In this document: piece after piece, positions 44,213 through 55,848 of the stretch
How the letters are laid out: every line of letters begins with the position of its first letter
How positions within the stretch are numbered: position 1 is the stretch's first letter
From: Sternotherus odoratus
Lineage: Eukaryota > Chordata > Testudines > Kinosternidae
Length of the DNA stretch: 64,000 nucleotides
Reading direction: 5' to 3'
NCBI GenBank assembly: GCA_032164245.1
Contig: JAVMKO010000003.1
Coordinates: 141,411,259-141,475,258 of the forward strand
Program-made: the position numbers and the translations under genes
Notes under the pieces: generated by a model
What the model was told of the DNA's origin: nothing
Seen by the model: only the letters and a program-made list of their open reading frames with translations
Database searches by the model: none

Positions 44213-45211
44213 GAGTTGCTTCTTTGCCAAAGGGGGGGACAAATTAGTGCAGCTGCAGGAAAAATGTCTCCTCTTTATACTTACACACGTGTCAACAATT
44301 AATTTGATAGAATGCTTTTTCAGTATTATACCTTGTATAATTCATTTATTTTATTCAAGCAAAATGTATCATTTAGACATTCTACAGAATATTAAGAAAT
44401 CAAATGAAGACAAGACTTTGACTTTAACAAATGATTGATATAAAAATAAACATTTGAGACAGAAATGGTTATGCTTTTAACTGTTTTTAAGGGCTGAATT
44501 TTCAAAAAATGACTTCAGAGTTTTGCATCAAAATACGTATCTGCTTGTGCAGTCAGCTGCATATAAAACTATGGAGCTGCATTTGCAAATCTGTTAAGTG
44601 CATATATGATCTATGTTTCTCAAAGTTGGCCCTTAGAGTAAGCTTCTCTGCCAATGTGTCTCAACTTTGCTCTGGAGACATCATTTCTAAGGGGAAAAGA
44701 GTTACGTCAGCCTCTACACCAGTTTGTGGCATTTCTCAGTTTGCCACGGTAGGCACAAAATTGAAGGAAGAAGAGGCATGCAGAGAGGAGACAGGCTTCT
44801 TTTTTCTGGCATATATACATGCCCAAAAGGAAATGTACTGGGGCTACTAAATATTTTGGTTTACTCCTAGAGAAAAGCCTGGTCTGGAACACTAGATCCA
44901 AAACCACCAGCTCTGAACCATGGAGAAACTCTAGGTCTGGATCCTGACCTGATCTGCATGTAAACTTTTCAATTTGGTCCTAGTGTTGCTCAACAGGGAG
45001 CCTGAACTGGAACATCCCAAAATTTTAAATGTGAATTCAAGTCCAGATTGCAACACTGTGACTTAGACCCATTTCTAGTCCATACTAAACCTGGATCAGA
45101 TCTTAAGCAGTAATCTAGAGGTGATAGGTAATGGGTAACAGACCCTGAGTTATCCAGTCCTCTTGTCAATAATGAATAGTATTGTAGGTCATTTCAATAA
45201 ATATCAGATAA
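44213..45211. other. Intergenic, no gene recognised
   Basis: AT-rich, unique-looking sequence between an LTR-like element and Helitron copy E; nothing recognised. Confidence 0.5.
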
Positions 45212-46651
45212 CTAGCAAAAGTGCCCGGCGTTGCTCGGGTCAGTCGGAGGTGGGGAGGGGGCAGACAGCTGACACCCCCTGACCAACCCCAACACCCACA
45301 CCTCATCCCTCACCCACCCCGACACCTTCCCACCCCCCCAGACCAAACCCGACACCCCCTGGCTCACTTACCCCCCCAACCAAACCCGACACCCCCCACC
45401 TGACCCCCCCAACCAAACCCGACACCCCCACCTCACCCGCCGACCGAACAGTGTATTTAATAATCTGTGTGCTACACAGTGCACCGTGAGCCGGGGGGGT
45501 GTCGGGTTTGGTCTGGGGGGGTGGGAAGTTGTCGGGATGGGTGAGGGGTGAGGTGTGGGTGTTGGGGTTGGTCAGGGGGTGTTGCGGTTGGTGGGGGTGT
45601 GAGGTGGGGGTGTCGGGTTTGCTTGGGGGGGTGAGGTGGGGGTGTCGGGTTCGGTCGGGGGGTAAGTGAGCCGGGGGGTGTCCGGTTTGGTCTGGGGGTG
45701 TTGCGATTGGTGGGGGGGGTGAGGTGGGGGTGTCAGGTTCGGTCGGGGGGTAAGTGAGCCAGGGGGTGTCGGGTTTGGTCTGGGGGGGTGGGAAGGTGTC
45801 GGGGTGGGTGAGGGGTGAGGTGTGGGTGTTGGGGTTGGTCAGGGGGTGTTGCGGTTGGTGGGGGAGTGAGGTGGCGGTGTCGGATTTGGTCGGGGGGTAA
45901 GTGAGCCGGGGGGGGTGTCGGGTTTGGTCTGGGCACCCACCCCGACACCTTCCCCCCCCCCAGACCAAACCCAACACCCACACCTCACCCCTCACCCACT
46001 CCGACACCTTCCCACCCCCCCAGACCAACCCCGACACCCCCTGGCTCACTTAACCCCCGACCAAACCCGACACCCCCACCTGACCCCCCCCAAGCAAACC
46101 CGACACCCCCACCTCACCCCCCGACCGAACCCGACACCCCCACCTCACTTACCGTCCCACCGAACCCAACTCGGATCCGTCGCAGGGGGGGGGCCCAGAG
46201 CCGAGGGATTCCGGGGACCTTCGCAGGTGGGGGGGGGGGGGCACAGGGCTGATGGATTCCGGGGTTCCGTTGGGAGGGGGGAGGGGCACAGAGCTGATGG
46301 ATTCCGGGGTTCCGTTGGGAGGGGGGAGGGGCAGAGAACTGAGGGATTTCTGGGGTTCCGTTGGAGGAGGGAGGGGTGAGCTGAGTGAGTGCGGTGTCTG
46401 TTGGAGGGGGTATTATGACATCATCACCACCTAACCGCCCAGCTGATGTGATTGGCCCTGAAAGACTTTCACCCCTGGGGGGCGTCAGAGGTGAGATCCA
46501 AAACTTTTTCGACCCTTACCAGCATCTAGACCCCAAGGCACCTAACTATACCAAATTTCAAGTCTCTGGCTCAAACAGTGCGGGAGGAGTTCGCAGTCAT
46601 ACATACATACATACATACATACATACACCACTTGACTTTTATATATATAGA
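45212..46651 (-). mobile_element. Non-autonomous Helitron, family 2, copy E (opposite orientation)
   Basis: Read on minus, it starts TCTATATATATAAAAGTCAA after an A (46,652) and ends GCACTTTTGCTAG before a T (45,211). It repeats copy D with the same internal strand switches and the same ATTATTAAATACACTG joint. Flanking DNA differs from that of copy D, so the two look like separate insertions of one subfamily rather than an inverted duplication of the region. Long Pro-rich frames across it are products of the repeat. Confidence 0.82.
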
Positions 46652-47059
46652 TTAAGATAAATCTTTTATTTGAAGTATATTGTTTTTCTTTCTTTGCTTC
46701 AAACAGCAATAGCTTAGCTTCACTACATTTTTATGCAGTAGAGCATTATTATTTATTCATATAGCACTAAGGAAGTTCATGGCATGGTATGGTATAATGG
46801 ATAGAAACATACACTGTCCCCTGCCCCCGAGGTCATAAAACCTGTTGGTATGAATCAATACAGTACCAAACAAATAAAAAAGTGTGGTCTACAGCTGGCA
46901 TACTTTCTGGAACAGATGGTTCTTCAAGAGACTTTTTGAAACAGAGTGAAGGCACTTGGTGAACATTAATGAAAAGGTTGACAGGTATGCAGGGTAATGT
47001 CAAAGAAGGAATAATCAGGAGTAGACAAAGGCCATGACAAAACTATTGCTGATGCAAGT

Positions 47060-47283
47060 TACATTGGCATAGTGATTAGGGGGAGCTATAGACATGCTAT
47101 ATCTTGATGTTAGTTAGTCTTTTACAACAGCCCCACAAGTCATTCTCATAAACAAAATAGGGAAATGTGGTCTAGATGAAATGACTATAATGTGGGTACA
47201 CAACTGGTTGAAATACCACATTCAAAGAGTAGTTATCAATGGTTCACTGTCAAACTGGGAGGATGTATCTAGTGAAGACGATC
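47060..47283 (+). mobile_element. 5' portion of an outer CR1 LINE
   Basis: ATCTTGATGTTAGTTAGTCT, AACTGGTTGAAATACCACAT and CTGTCAAACTGGGAGGATGT lie within the reverse-transcriptase region of CR1; the sequence resumes at about 48,781 after a younger insertion. Confidence 0.6.
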
Positions 47284-48780
47284 CGTGAGTTATCTTAAGT
47301 GCCTATACACACATGCTAGAAGCCTGGGAAACAAGCAGGGAGAACTGGAAGTCCTTGCACTATCAAGGAATTATGATGTGATTGAAATAACAGAGACTTG
47401 GTGGCATAACTCACATGACTGGAGTAGTGTCATGAATGGATATAAACTGTTCAGGAAGAACAGGCAGGGCAGAAAAGTTGGGGGGGGGTTGCATGGTATG
47501 TAAGAAAGCAGTATGGCTGTTCAGAGCTCCAGTATGAAACTGCAGAAAAAACTGAGGGTTTCTGGATTAAGGTTAGAAGTGTGAGCAACCAGGGTGATGT
47601 TGTGGTGGGAGTTTGCTATAGACCACCAGATCAGGGGGATGAGGTGGACGAGGCTTTCTCCAGGCAAATAACAGAGGCTACTAGATCACCGGCCTTGGTT
47701 CTCATGGAGGACTTCAATCACCCCGATATATGCTGGGAAAGAAATACAACAGTGCACAGACAATCCAGGAAGTTTTTGGAAAGTGTAGGGGACAATTTCC
47801 TGGTGCAAGTGCTGGAGGGGCAAAACTCTTCTTGACCTGCAGCTCACAAATAGGGAAGAATTAGGAGGGGAAGCAAAAGTGGATGGGAACCTGGAAGGCA
47901 GTGACCATGAGATATTTGAGTTCAAAATCCTAACACGAGGAAGAAAGGAGAACAGCAGAATACGGACCCTGGACTTCAGAAAAGCAGACTGACTCCCTCA
48001 GGGAACTGATGGGCAGGATCCCCTGGGAGAATAACATGAGGGGGAAGGATTCCAGGAGAGCTGGCTGTATTTTAAAGATTCCTTACTGAGGTTACAGGAA
48101 CAAACCATCCCGATGTGTAGAAAGAATATAAATATGGCAGGTGACCAGCTTGGCTGAACAGTGAAATTCTTACTGACCTTAAACAGAAAAAAGAAGCTTA
48201 TAAGTGGAAAGATTGGACAAATGACCAGGGAGGCGTGGCTCTGGGGGAGGGGCTGAGCGCGCAACCCTGGCCCCCTTGAGTGCCGCCCGCGAGACGTGGC
48301 TCTGGGGGAAGGAAGAGCATGCAGCCCCAGCCCCCCCTGAGTGTTACCCTCATGGCATGGCTCCGGGGAAGGGGGGAGCGTGCAGCCCCTTCCCATAGCG
48401 CTACGTGGTGCCGCTCAGGCAGAGGGGTGGGGCCGGATGGGACTGTCCCTCGGGCCGGATCCGGCCCACGGGCTGTAGTTTGCCCACCCCGATCTATACT
48501 GTTCTCAGTGGTACCAGATGACAGAACAAGGGGTAATGGTCTCAAGTTGCAGTAGGGGAAGGGTTAGGTTGGATATTAGGAAAAACGTTTTCACTAGGAG
48601 GGTGATGAAGCACTGGAATGGGTTACCTAGGAAGGTGGTAGAATCTCCTTCCTTAGAGGTTTTTAAGGTCAGGCTTGACAAAGCCCTGTCTGGAATGATT
48701 TAGTTGGGATTGGTCTTGCTTTGAGCAGGGGCTTGGACTAGATGACCTCCAGAGGTCCCTTCCAACCCTGATATTCTATT
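47284..48780 (+). mobile_element. Inner CR1 LINE with endonuclease remnant
   Basis: 47,320-47,500 reads GNKQGELEVLALSRNYDVIE, then [20 protein letters not shown]. 47,581-47,835 reads [20 protein letters not shown] and [15 protein letters not shown]. These are CR1 apurinic-type endonuclease motifs, with frameshifts and stops between. The reverse transcriptase is missing. A GC-rich repeat (48,226-48,490) interrupts it. The 3' end has AGGGTTAGGTTGGATATTAG and CCCTTCCAACCCTGATATTC, the standard CR1 tail. Confidence 0.75.
48226..48490 (-). repeat. GGGCAAACTACGG-family repeat, reversed
   Basis: It ends GGGCTGTAGTTTGCCCACCC, the complement of the family's start, with a GC-rich body containing three degenerate modules around GGCGTGGCTCTGGGG. 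It is inserted in the inner CR1. Confidence 0.65.
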
Positions 48781-49715
48781 ATGAGATCCCATGGGTCAGT
48801 CCTGAGTCTGATTCTGTTCATTTTTTTCATTAATGACTTGGATAATGGAATGGATAGGATGCTTATTAAAGTGCAGATGACAGCAAAATGGGAGGTGTTG
48901 CAAGCACTTTGGAGGCTGGGATTAGAATTCAAAATGACCTTGACAAATTGGAGAATTGATCTGAAATCAATAAGATGATATTAAAAAGGCCAGTACAAAA
49001 TGCCTCACTTACAAAGAAAAAATCAAATGCACAAATACAAAAACTAGCTAGGTGGCAGTACTACTGAAAAGGATGTGGGGGTTATAGCGGATCACAAATG
49101 GAGTATGAATTTACAATGTGATATGGTTGCACCAAAGTCTAATATTATTCTGGGGTGTATTAACAAGAATGTCATAAGACATGGGAGGTAATTGTCCCCT
49201 GAATTTGGCAGTGGTAAGGCCTCATCTGGAGTACTATGTCCAATTCTGGGCACCACAGTTTAGGACAAATTGGAGAGAGTCCAACAGAGGCAACAAAAAT
49301 GATGAAAGACTTAGAAAACCAGCCCTATGAGGAAAGATTTTAAAAAACTGAGCATGTTTAGTCTTGAGAAAAAACACCGAGGGAGGACCTGATAAGTCTT
49401 CAAATATATTAAGGGCTGTTATAAAGAGGTGGGGGATCCATTGTTCTTCACGTCCACTGAGTTAGAACCAGAGGTAATAAGTATACAGCAAAGGAGCTTT
49501 AAGGTTATATATTAGGAAAAACTTTTTAACTATAAGGGCAGTTAAGCTCTGTAATAGACTTCCAAGAGAGGTTGTAAAGAATTCCAGTTATTGGAAATTT
49601 TTAAGAACAGGTTGCAAAATCACCTATCAGGGTTGTTTTAGGTTTACTTGGTTCTGGCTCAGGACAGGGGTCTGGACTAGATGACTTCTAACATATCTAG
49701 GATTCTGTAATCAGA
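48781..49715 (+). mobile_element. 3' portion of the outer CR1 LINE
   Basis: GGGTCAGTCCTGAGTCTGAT, CATTAATGACTTGGATAATG and AATGACCTTGACAAATTGGA continue the element broken at 47,283. Further on are CTCATCTGGAGTACTATGTC and GTCTGGACTAGATGACTTCT. The frames are degenerate. Confidence 0.7.
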
Positions 49716-50194
49716 ATTTAAACCCAGACATCAGAAATAAAAAGCCAGCAGATAATGTCTTGTGCTATGTTTTTTACTTTGCTGTAACTTGTGCATTTTA
49801 AAAAACCCTTTAAAAGCTTATACATATTTTATTGCCAAGCGGGGTAGACAACAACATGTGGTCCTGTGAGAATGTAACAGATGCCAATGTGATGAAAGTA
49901 TTCTGTGCAGGCGCATCTTAGTAGAGGCCCACTGTAGCTGTAACTGTTGTTGTTTCAGTTTAATTTCTTATGGTTTGTTTGCAAAACTGAGTTTTGTGAG
50001 GGCATCATATTATTTAGTGATTAATGGCCATAAGCAGTTTTCTTTGTATTTTTTTAAAATCAGTATTTCTTTTGTATAAATGCAAGAGCAGTACATCAGA
50101 CTTCCCAGATGAACAATTGTGTGAAGAGAATAGCTACAGGAGACTCTTGCGCTTCTGATTTGCATTTCTATAGCCCTTTCCATTTGAGGCTCTA

Positions 50195-50300
50195 AATGCA
50201 CTTTACAAACAATAATAAATTTAGCTTCACAATGTATTGGTAATGTAGGCAAGCATTGTCCACATTTTATAAATGGGAAAACTGAAGCACAGTCACATTT
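50195..50300 (+). repeat. MIR-like SINE fragment
   Basis: AATGCACTTTACAAACAATA, then CCACATTTTATAAATGGGAA and AACTGAAGCACAG follow MIR order. Confidence 0.6.
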
Positions 50301-50539
50301 TCAAGAGGATCACTGATTTTTAATTTTATTTTGGTATGCCTCAATTCTTCAGCGCCCAATTTTAGAATTCCCTAAAACCACCCACACTGTCATCAAATCA
50401 GTAGCTGAAAGCAACATGAAAAAGTTATTACAGAGCTAGTGCAACTTCTGCAGCTTCCTCCTATGTTTAAAATACAATAGAAACACTATAGTTCAGTAGT
50501 CTAGGTGGAGATTTAGGACATCTTCCAAAAATTTCACTT

Positions 50540-50820
50540 GAGGTTGCATACAGTCTAAGGCCAGAAGGGATCATCATGCTCATTTGGTCTGACCTGCACA
50601 ACACAGGCCCCAGAATTTCACACATTGTATCATGCTTGTAACTTGTGGTTGAACTAAAGCGTATATTTTAGAAAGTCATCCAATCTCAATTAAAAGGCTA
50701 CAAGTTATGATTAATTGAATCTGTTCAAATGGTTAATTAGCCTCACTGTTAAAAATTTGCTTCCACATGTAAAAAATTGCATCTTGCATGTATTATCTTA
50801 ACTGGTCAGAGCACTGTTAA
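50540..50820 (+). repeat. CR1-related interspersed repeat
   Basis: GTCTAAGGCCAGAAGGGATC, ATTTGGTCTGACCTGCACAA and AAGTCATCCAATCTCAATTA form a repeat frequent in turtle DNA. Confidence 0.5.
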
Positions 50821-50853
50821 AAAAACCATATATTCTTACACTTACAACATAAT

Positions 50854-51524
50854 AAAGGTAACAGAGAGTCCTGTGGCACCTTAAAGACTAACTATAAAGT
50901 TTAGAAGCATAAGCTTTCGTGGGCTAATACCCACTTCGTCGGATGCAAGCAGTGGAAGTGTCCAGGGGCAGGTATAGATAAGTAGGCAAGAACCAGGTAG
51001 GAGGTAACAAGGTTAGTCCAATCAGGCTGAACCAGCTTGTTAACTCAAATCAGGGAGGGTGGGGTATTCTTCTAGCAGCTGAATTGCAAGTGTGAACTCG
51101 GAGAGAGGAGAAGCTGTTTTTGTAATTAGCAAGCCATTCAAGATCCTTGTTCAATCCTAGATTGATTGTATCAAACTTGCAAATGAACTGCAGCTCTGCA
51201 GTTTCTCTTTGCAGTCTGGTCTTGAAGTTTTTTTGCTGCAATATGATGACTTTTAAATCGGTAATTGTGTGTCCAGGCAGATTGAAGTGTTCTCCTACAG
51301 GTTTTTGTATATTGCCATTCCTGATATCTGATTTGTGTCCATTTATCCTTTTTCATAGGGACTGTCCAGTTTGGCCAATGTACATAGCAGAGGGACATTG
51401 CTGGCACATGATGGCATATATTACATTGGTAGATGTGCAGGTGAATGATCCAGTGATGGTGTGGCTGATCTGGTTAGGTCCTGTGATGGTGTTGCTGGTG
51501 TAGATATGTGGGCAGAGTTGGCAT
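50854..51524 (-). mobile_element. 5'-truncated Penelope-like element with 9-bp target duplication
   Basis: Exact direct repeats CAACATAAT lie at 50,845-50,853 and 51,525-51,533. On minus the insert encodes, with frame breaks, NVIYAIMCQQCPSAMYIGQT, then QKNFKTRLQRETAELQFICK and LGLNKDLEWLANYKN. That is the CCHH-type linker and GIY-YIG endonuclease end of a Penelope polymerase protein. The last 230 bases (50,854-51,085) are the terminal repeat with the AAGTGGGTATTAGCCCAC-type motif. Reverse transcriptase is missing. Confidence 0.85.
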
Positions 51525-52149
51525 CAACATAATGTTAGTGTGATAGATGAAAAGCAATACAAATATTTTCTCCTTACTGTTGGTCTTCACTTGCATTAAT
51601 TTAAGTGGACAGAAACAAAAGATGAAGAAAGACAATTTCTGAGATATTAAAAGGTCTTACAATGTGTCTGAACAATAAACAGTACTCAGAAGAGAAAAGA
51701 ACCACATAGTAGAGTTCACCATAAACAATATCTCACAGATCTGAGAAGGCTAGGCCCTAAACCTGCCAGCTGATTTGTGTGGACAGATCCTTACATCCAT
51801 ATGGAGCCCTGTTGACTTCAGTGGATATCTGCACATTCAGCTCAGCTTGCAGGATCAGGGTTTTACTGGGTTACATTCATTGCCTAGGTTGCACCGGCTT
51901 CTATCCAGGTCCCCTATGAAGGGAAGTCCTCACAAAGCTAAGAGCTGATCTATGCTGAAAAGCCACGTCAATATAGGTATATCCCTCAGCTGTGAAAAAT
52001 CTACACCCCTGAGAGACGTAGTTAAGCTGACCTAGCCCCTGGTGTACACAGCAACCCAACTACCGCTTCTCAGGGACATAAATTACCTTCAGCAAGGGGA
52101 GTTCCACGTGGTATAATGCAGCTGCAGTAGTATTGTAAACATCTTTACC

Positions 52150-52690
52150 CTATGTTGTAATAAGCAAATGTATGTAATAAGCACACACAAACGCAGTTGC
52201 TTAAACTGTGGTTAAGACAAAGCACTCTGGGTAAGCTTGTACTGCTAACTGAAAAATAGTTAGCAGGCCTTGAATGTGGGAAATATCAGCCCATGAGAAT
52301 AGAAAAGGAGTATTATACTCAAAACACTCCTATACTAACTGAGATAAGACACCTGGTGTTGTTGTGTGCAAACTAGACTGACTTCCAGAAGTAGAGCCTT
52401 GAAACTGTTACTAATATAGGCTAAAAGTAAGAAATCTGCTGCACAGGCTCGGCACTGCGGCAAATTAGAACCAATGAATATGTTTCTGATGTAACCTTCC
52501 GGTTTCCACATAGTTTTAACCATGTACAGGTATAAATGAATAATCAATGAGCCTCATGAATATGTACATCTGTATGCTATAAAAGCTTCCAATTTTGATA
52601 TTGGGGGTTGTTGTTCTATTTCTGATGAGCAACCTTCAGTGCGCTGAATAAAAGCTTAAGATAACCTTACCCCCTGTCCAATGAAGTAAA
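52150..52690 (+). mobile_element. LTR-like element
   Basis: GCTATAAAAGCTTCC (TATA box 52,578-52,584), followed about 65 bases on by TGAATAAAAGC (signal 52,647-52,652), is the spacing of an LTR promoter and polyadenylation signal. Edges and target duplication were not found. No coding part was seen beside it. Confidence 0.45.
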
Positions 52691-52799
52691 ATTAGGGCAA
52701 GCAGCTGGATAGGATCTTTTTCTTCTGAGGGAGGGCCCATTGAGTCCTCTTACCACAGTAGCATTTTAAGTGTAGGCATAGCTAAGGCTGCAAGTCTGT

Positions 52800-53260
52800 T
52801 GGGGAGGTCACAGAAGTCAGGGATTCTGGGATCTTCAAGACGTCTGCAGTGGCTGGTGAGTCTGGCCCGGGGCTGCCCAAACAGCTTGGGCAGTCTCTGG
52901 GCCAGCCACACCAGTCAGTGCTGGGGCAGTCTCAGGCCACACACACACACAGCAGTAGTGGGGGGTCTCAGGCCAGCATGCCCCCCTGTCTCCCTCCCAG
53001 CAGCAGCAGGGGTCACTGGCCATGGTGTTGCACACTGCCCCTCCGTGCCAGCACCAGCGGGAGTCCTGGGGGATGCTCCACCACCAGCAGGGTTCCCGGG
53101 CCATGTGCCGCTGCACCCTTAGCACTCCTCGGCTGCTTCCCCACCCCCGAGCACCCAAGATTTAGTCAGGGGTATATAGTACAAGTCATGGACAGGTCAT
53201 GGGCCATGAATTTTTGTTTATTGCCCATGATGATTTTTACTAAAAATGCCCTTGACTAAA
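52800..53260. repeat. GC-rich interspersed repeat
   Basis: GGTCACAGAAGTCAGGGATT, GGGGCTGCCCAAACAGCTTG and GTCATGGACAGGTCATGGGC look like a turtle repeat. Several overlapping frames on both strands have low-complexity composition and no domain. Confidence 0.4.
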
Positions 53261-53815
53261 ATGTAGCCTTAGGCATAACCTGAATCACAGCAGCATCAGG
53301 CACCTGCAATTCCATGCTCAAGCAAAGCCAGAATCATCCAGTGTAGGGTATAGAATAGAATTTGAAGTAGCCAGGGTTCAAAGCAGTCCTTCCCTTGTGA
53401 AGGGCAGCATTGATACCATTGCTTATCATACCAGAGGGGTGTATTCCCACTCTGGCACAGCTACACCTATGGGAATGGTATCCACAAGGGTGAATCTAAT
53501 CATTGTACTGTGGCAAATTACTGGCACTATATTGATGGGTCCTGCGCTTTCTCTTCTTTTGGGGGATTCAGGGAGCCTATTTCTTGCCCCTGAACAGGGT
53601 ATTACCTGTCCTACTAGTATCCTAGAGGGGAGAAGTGGAGAGGGAGGGACCCAGGCCCACCCTATACTCCAGGTCCCAGCCCAGTGGCCCTGAGGATAGC
53701 GGTAAACCACTTGGATTAGCTACTCCTTCTCCTGGGCTACTTCCCTCTCCTACCCTTCAGCTTGTGGTGGTTTCCTGCCCTCTCTGCACAAGCCAGGTGT
53801 TCCTTTACTTTACCT

Positions 53816-53934
53816 TACCTCACCTCACCTCACCTCACCTCACCTCACCTCACCTCACCTCACCTCACCTCACCTCACCTCACCTCACCTCACCTCACCT
53901 CACCTCACCTCACCTCACCTCACCTCACCTCACC
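53816..53934 (+). repeat. Pentanucleotide (CACCT)n microsatellite
   Basis: About 23 near-perfect tandem CACCT units, with slightly degenerate TTACC units before them. Reading frames through it give SPHLT-type peptide repeats in every phase. Confidence 0.95.
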
Positions 53935-54243
53935 ACTCCAACTCCTCCAAACTGCCTCCCCTGTCTGCCTGAAGCAGGGTTTTTTTATTAAGGCCTTAAC
54001 TGACAGCAGGTGCTCCAATTAGCCTGCCGCCTGCTTCCCTAGTCTACAGGGAGCCACACCCTAATGAGCCTTGAGTTAATATATCTCCCCTCAAGCTCTC
54101 TGCCACAGCTCCCTCACCCTCCTCTATCACAGTACGTAAAGGTATTTAGCACTTACAGCTTTAGAACCTTAACTTTCTACCTGAACTATATGAGTTTTTT
54201 CTATGGCAAGCATAATTGAGGGTTTGTTTCATTCATCTTCATA

Positions 54244-55096
54244 TCCTATATAATAAAAGGCCAGAGGAAGTTTGTCCGAAGCTGTCATGCGCAGTAGAAA
54301 CGGCCCGGACGAACAGCATGCTGGGAGTGGTAGTTTGGCGGCACAAAATGGCCACCGCGAGCTGCAGAGACAGCCCAGACAAACAGCGGTAAGCACTTTG
54401 GCCCGTCCCCAGTGAGGTAACAGGGCACAGTGCTGAGAGGCAGTGGTGGAGTGGGGGACCGCAGTGAAGTAACAGGGCACGGTGCAGTGGGACTGAGGGG
54501 CAGTGGTAGAGAAGGAGAGGGATCCCAGTGAGGTAACAGGGCACAGTGCTGAGAGGCAGTGGTGGAGTGGGGGACCGCAGTGAAGTAACAGGGCACGGTG
54601 CAGTGGGACTGAGGGGCAGTGGTAGAGAAGGAGAGGGATCCCAGTGAGGTAACAGGGCACAGTGCAGCAGCACTGAGGGGCAGTGGTAGAGCAGGGGGGA
54701 CCCCAGTCAGGTAACAGGGCATGGTACAATGGGACTGAGGGGCAGTGGTAGAGCAGGGGGGACCCCAGTCAGGTAACAGGGCATGGTGCAGCAGCACTGA
54801 GGGGCAGTGGTAGAGCAGGGGGGGGGGCCCAGTGAGGTAATGGCACGATGCTGAGGGGCAGTGGTAGAGAAGGAGGGGGACCCCGGTGAGGTAACAGAGC
54901 ACAGTGCAGCGGGGCTGTCGGGCAGTGGTAGAGAAGGAGGGGGACCCCAGTGAGGTAACAGGGCACGGTACAGTGGGACTGAGAGGCAGTGGCAGAGCGG
55001 GGGAGGGACTCAGTTAGGTAACAGGGCACGGTGCAGGGGGACTGAAGGCAAACACCATTAAGCACTTTGGCCCATGTACACGGGCTGTTACAATAG
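54244..55096 (+). mobile_element. Non-autonomous Helitron, family 1, copy B
   Basis: It starts TCCTATATAATAAAAGGCCA after an A and ends TTACAATAG before a T; the last bases read ATAG where copy A has CTAG. A near-palindrome GCCCATGTACACGGGC (55,070-55,085) precedes the end. The first 110 bases match copy A (GTCATGCGCAGTAGAAACGG against GTCATGCGCAGTAGAGATGG), but the interior is a different minisatellite. Confidence 0.78.
54411..55045 (+). repeat. Minisatellite inside Helitron copy B, with a 116-bp higher-order repeat
   Basis: About ten units of 55-62 bp contain GAGGTAACAGGGCACGGTGC and GGGGCAGTGGTAGAG. The first four units form two copies of a 116-bp dimer, 54,411-54,526 and 54,527-54,642, that are identical by eye, so recent unequal exchange or slippage is likely. 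Confidence 0.9.
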
Positions 55097-55273
55097 TTTA
55101 ATATATTCTCCAATTGTCCCAAACAAATTATAAATTTGTCTTTTACAAATGTGCCTTATTGTGCCTCGATTGCTTATTTTATGGTTTAATAATTCAAATT
55201 TTTCATAATATTTGAGCTAGACACATTTTATTTCCAATGGGACAAAGTAACCCATTTACAAAGAAATATTTAC

Positions 55274-55370
55274 ATCCCCCAGTGGGATCCTGAAACCAAG
55301 GGAAGGGTGTTTCCATCACCTCTTTTGCCTGTAGGACCTGATCTGATAGACTTGATCAGAAGCCACCTAG
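55274..55370 (+). repeat. Short repeat, first of a direct pair
   Basis: CCCCCAGTGGGATCCTGAAA through CAGAAGCCACCTAG recurs at 56,530-56,627 with few differences. Confidence 0.75.
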
Positions 55371-55397
55371 ACTTCACAAATTAAATAAATAAATAAA

Positions 55398-55583
55398 ATG
55401 GAGATATACCAATCTCCTAGAACTGGAAAGACCTTGAGTCCAGTCCCCTGCCTACACTAGCAGGATTGAGTACTGTCCCCTGACAGATTTTTTGCCCCAG
55501 ATCCCTAAATGGCCCCCTCAAGGATTGAACTCACAACCCTGGGTTTAGCAGGCCCATGCTCAAACCACTGAGCTATCCCTCCA
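55398..55583 (-). repeat. tRNA-derived SINE, reversed
   Basis: GGATTGAACTCACAACCCTG is the complement of the B-box region and CAAACCACTGAGCTATCCCT that of the A-box region; the tail GATATACCAATCTCCTAGAA lies to the left. Confidence 0.85.
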
Positions 55584-55724
55584 AATGGAACACTATCAAT
55601 ATTACTGTCCCACTGTGAACTTTCAGATATCACTAAAAGACATTGGATGCTCAGATGTAAGGTAACGGGATGATTTATATTGTGTCTTGCAGCATTCTGG
55701 TAATATAGTGCTTTATTTTTCACT

Positions 55725-55848
55725 TAGGGTGACCAGATGTCCCGATTTTTATATGGACAGTCCCAATTTTGGTTTTTTTTTCTTATATAGGCTCCTATTG
55801 CCCCCGACTCCTGTCCTAATTTTTCACACTTGCTGTCTGATAACCCTA
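55725..55848. mobile_element. hAT MITE with 8-bp target duplication, copy 1
   Basis: TAGGGTGACCAGATGTCCCG at the left and GTCTGATAACCCTA at the right are inverted ends. Exact TTTTCACT repeats flank it (55,717-55,724 and 55,849-55,856). Confidence 0.88.

Noticed and set aside
45303..46049. 248-residue Pro/His/Thr-rich minus-strand frame (and similar frames at 41,595-42,110)
   Set aside because: It is a translation of the C-rich strand of the Helitron minisatellite and crosses the internal strand switch; there is no domain and no conserved start.
53635..54022. SPHLT-repeat frames
   Set aside because: Produced by the CACCT microsatellite, open in more than one phase.
54229..54902. Cys/His/Pro-rich minus-strand frames up to 205 residues
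   Set aside because: They repeat with the 60-bp Helitron minisatellite; apparent zinc-finger-like spacing is a by-product of the period.
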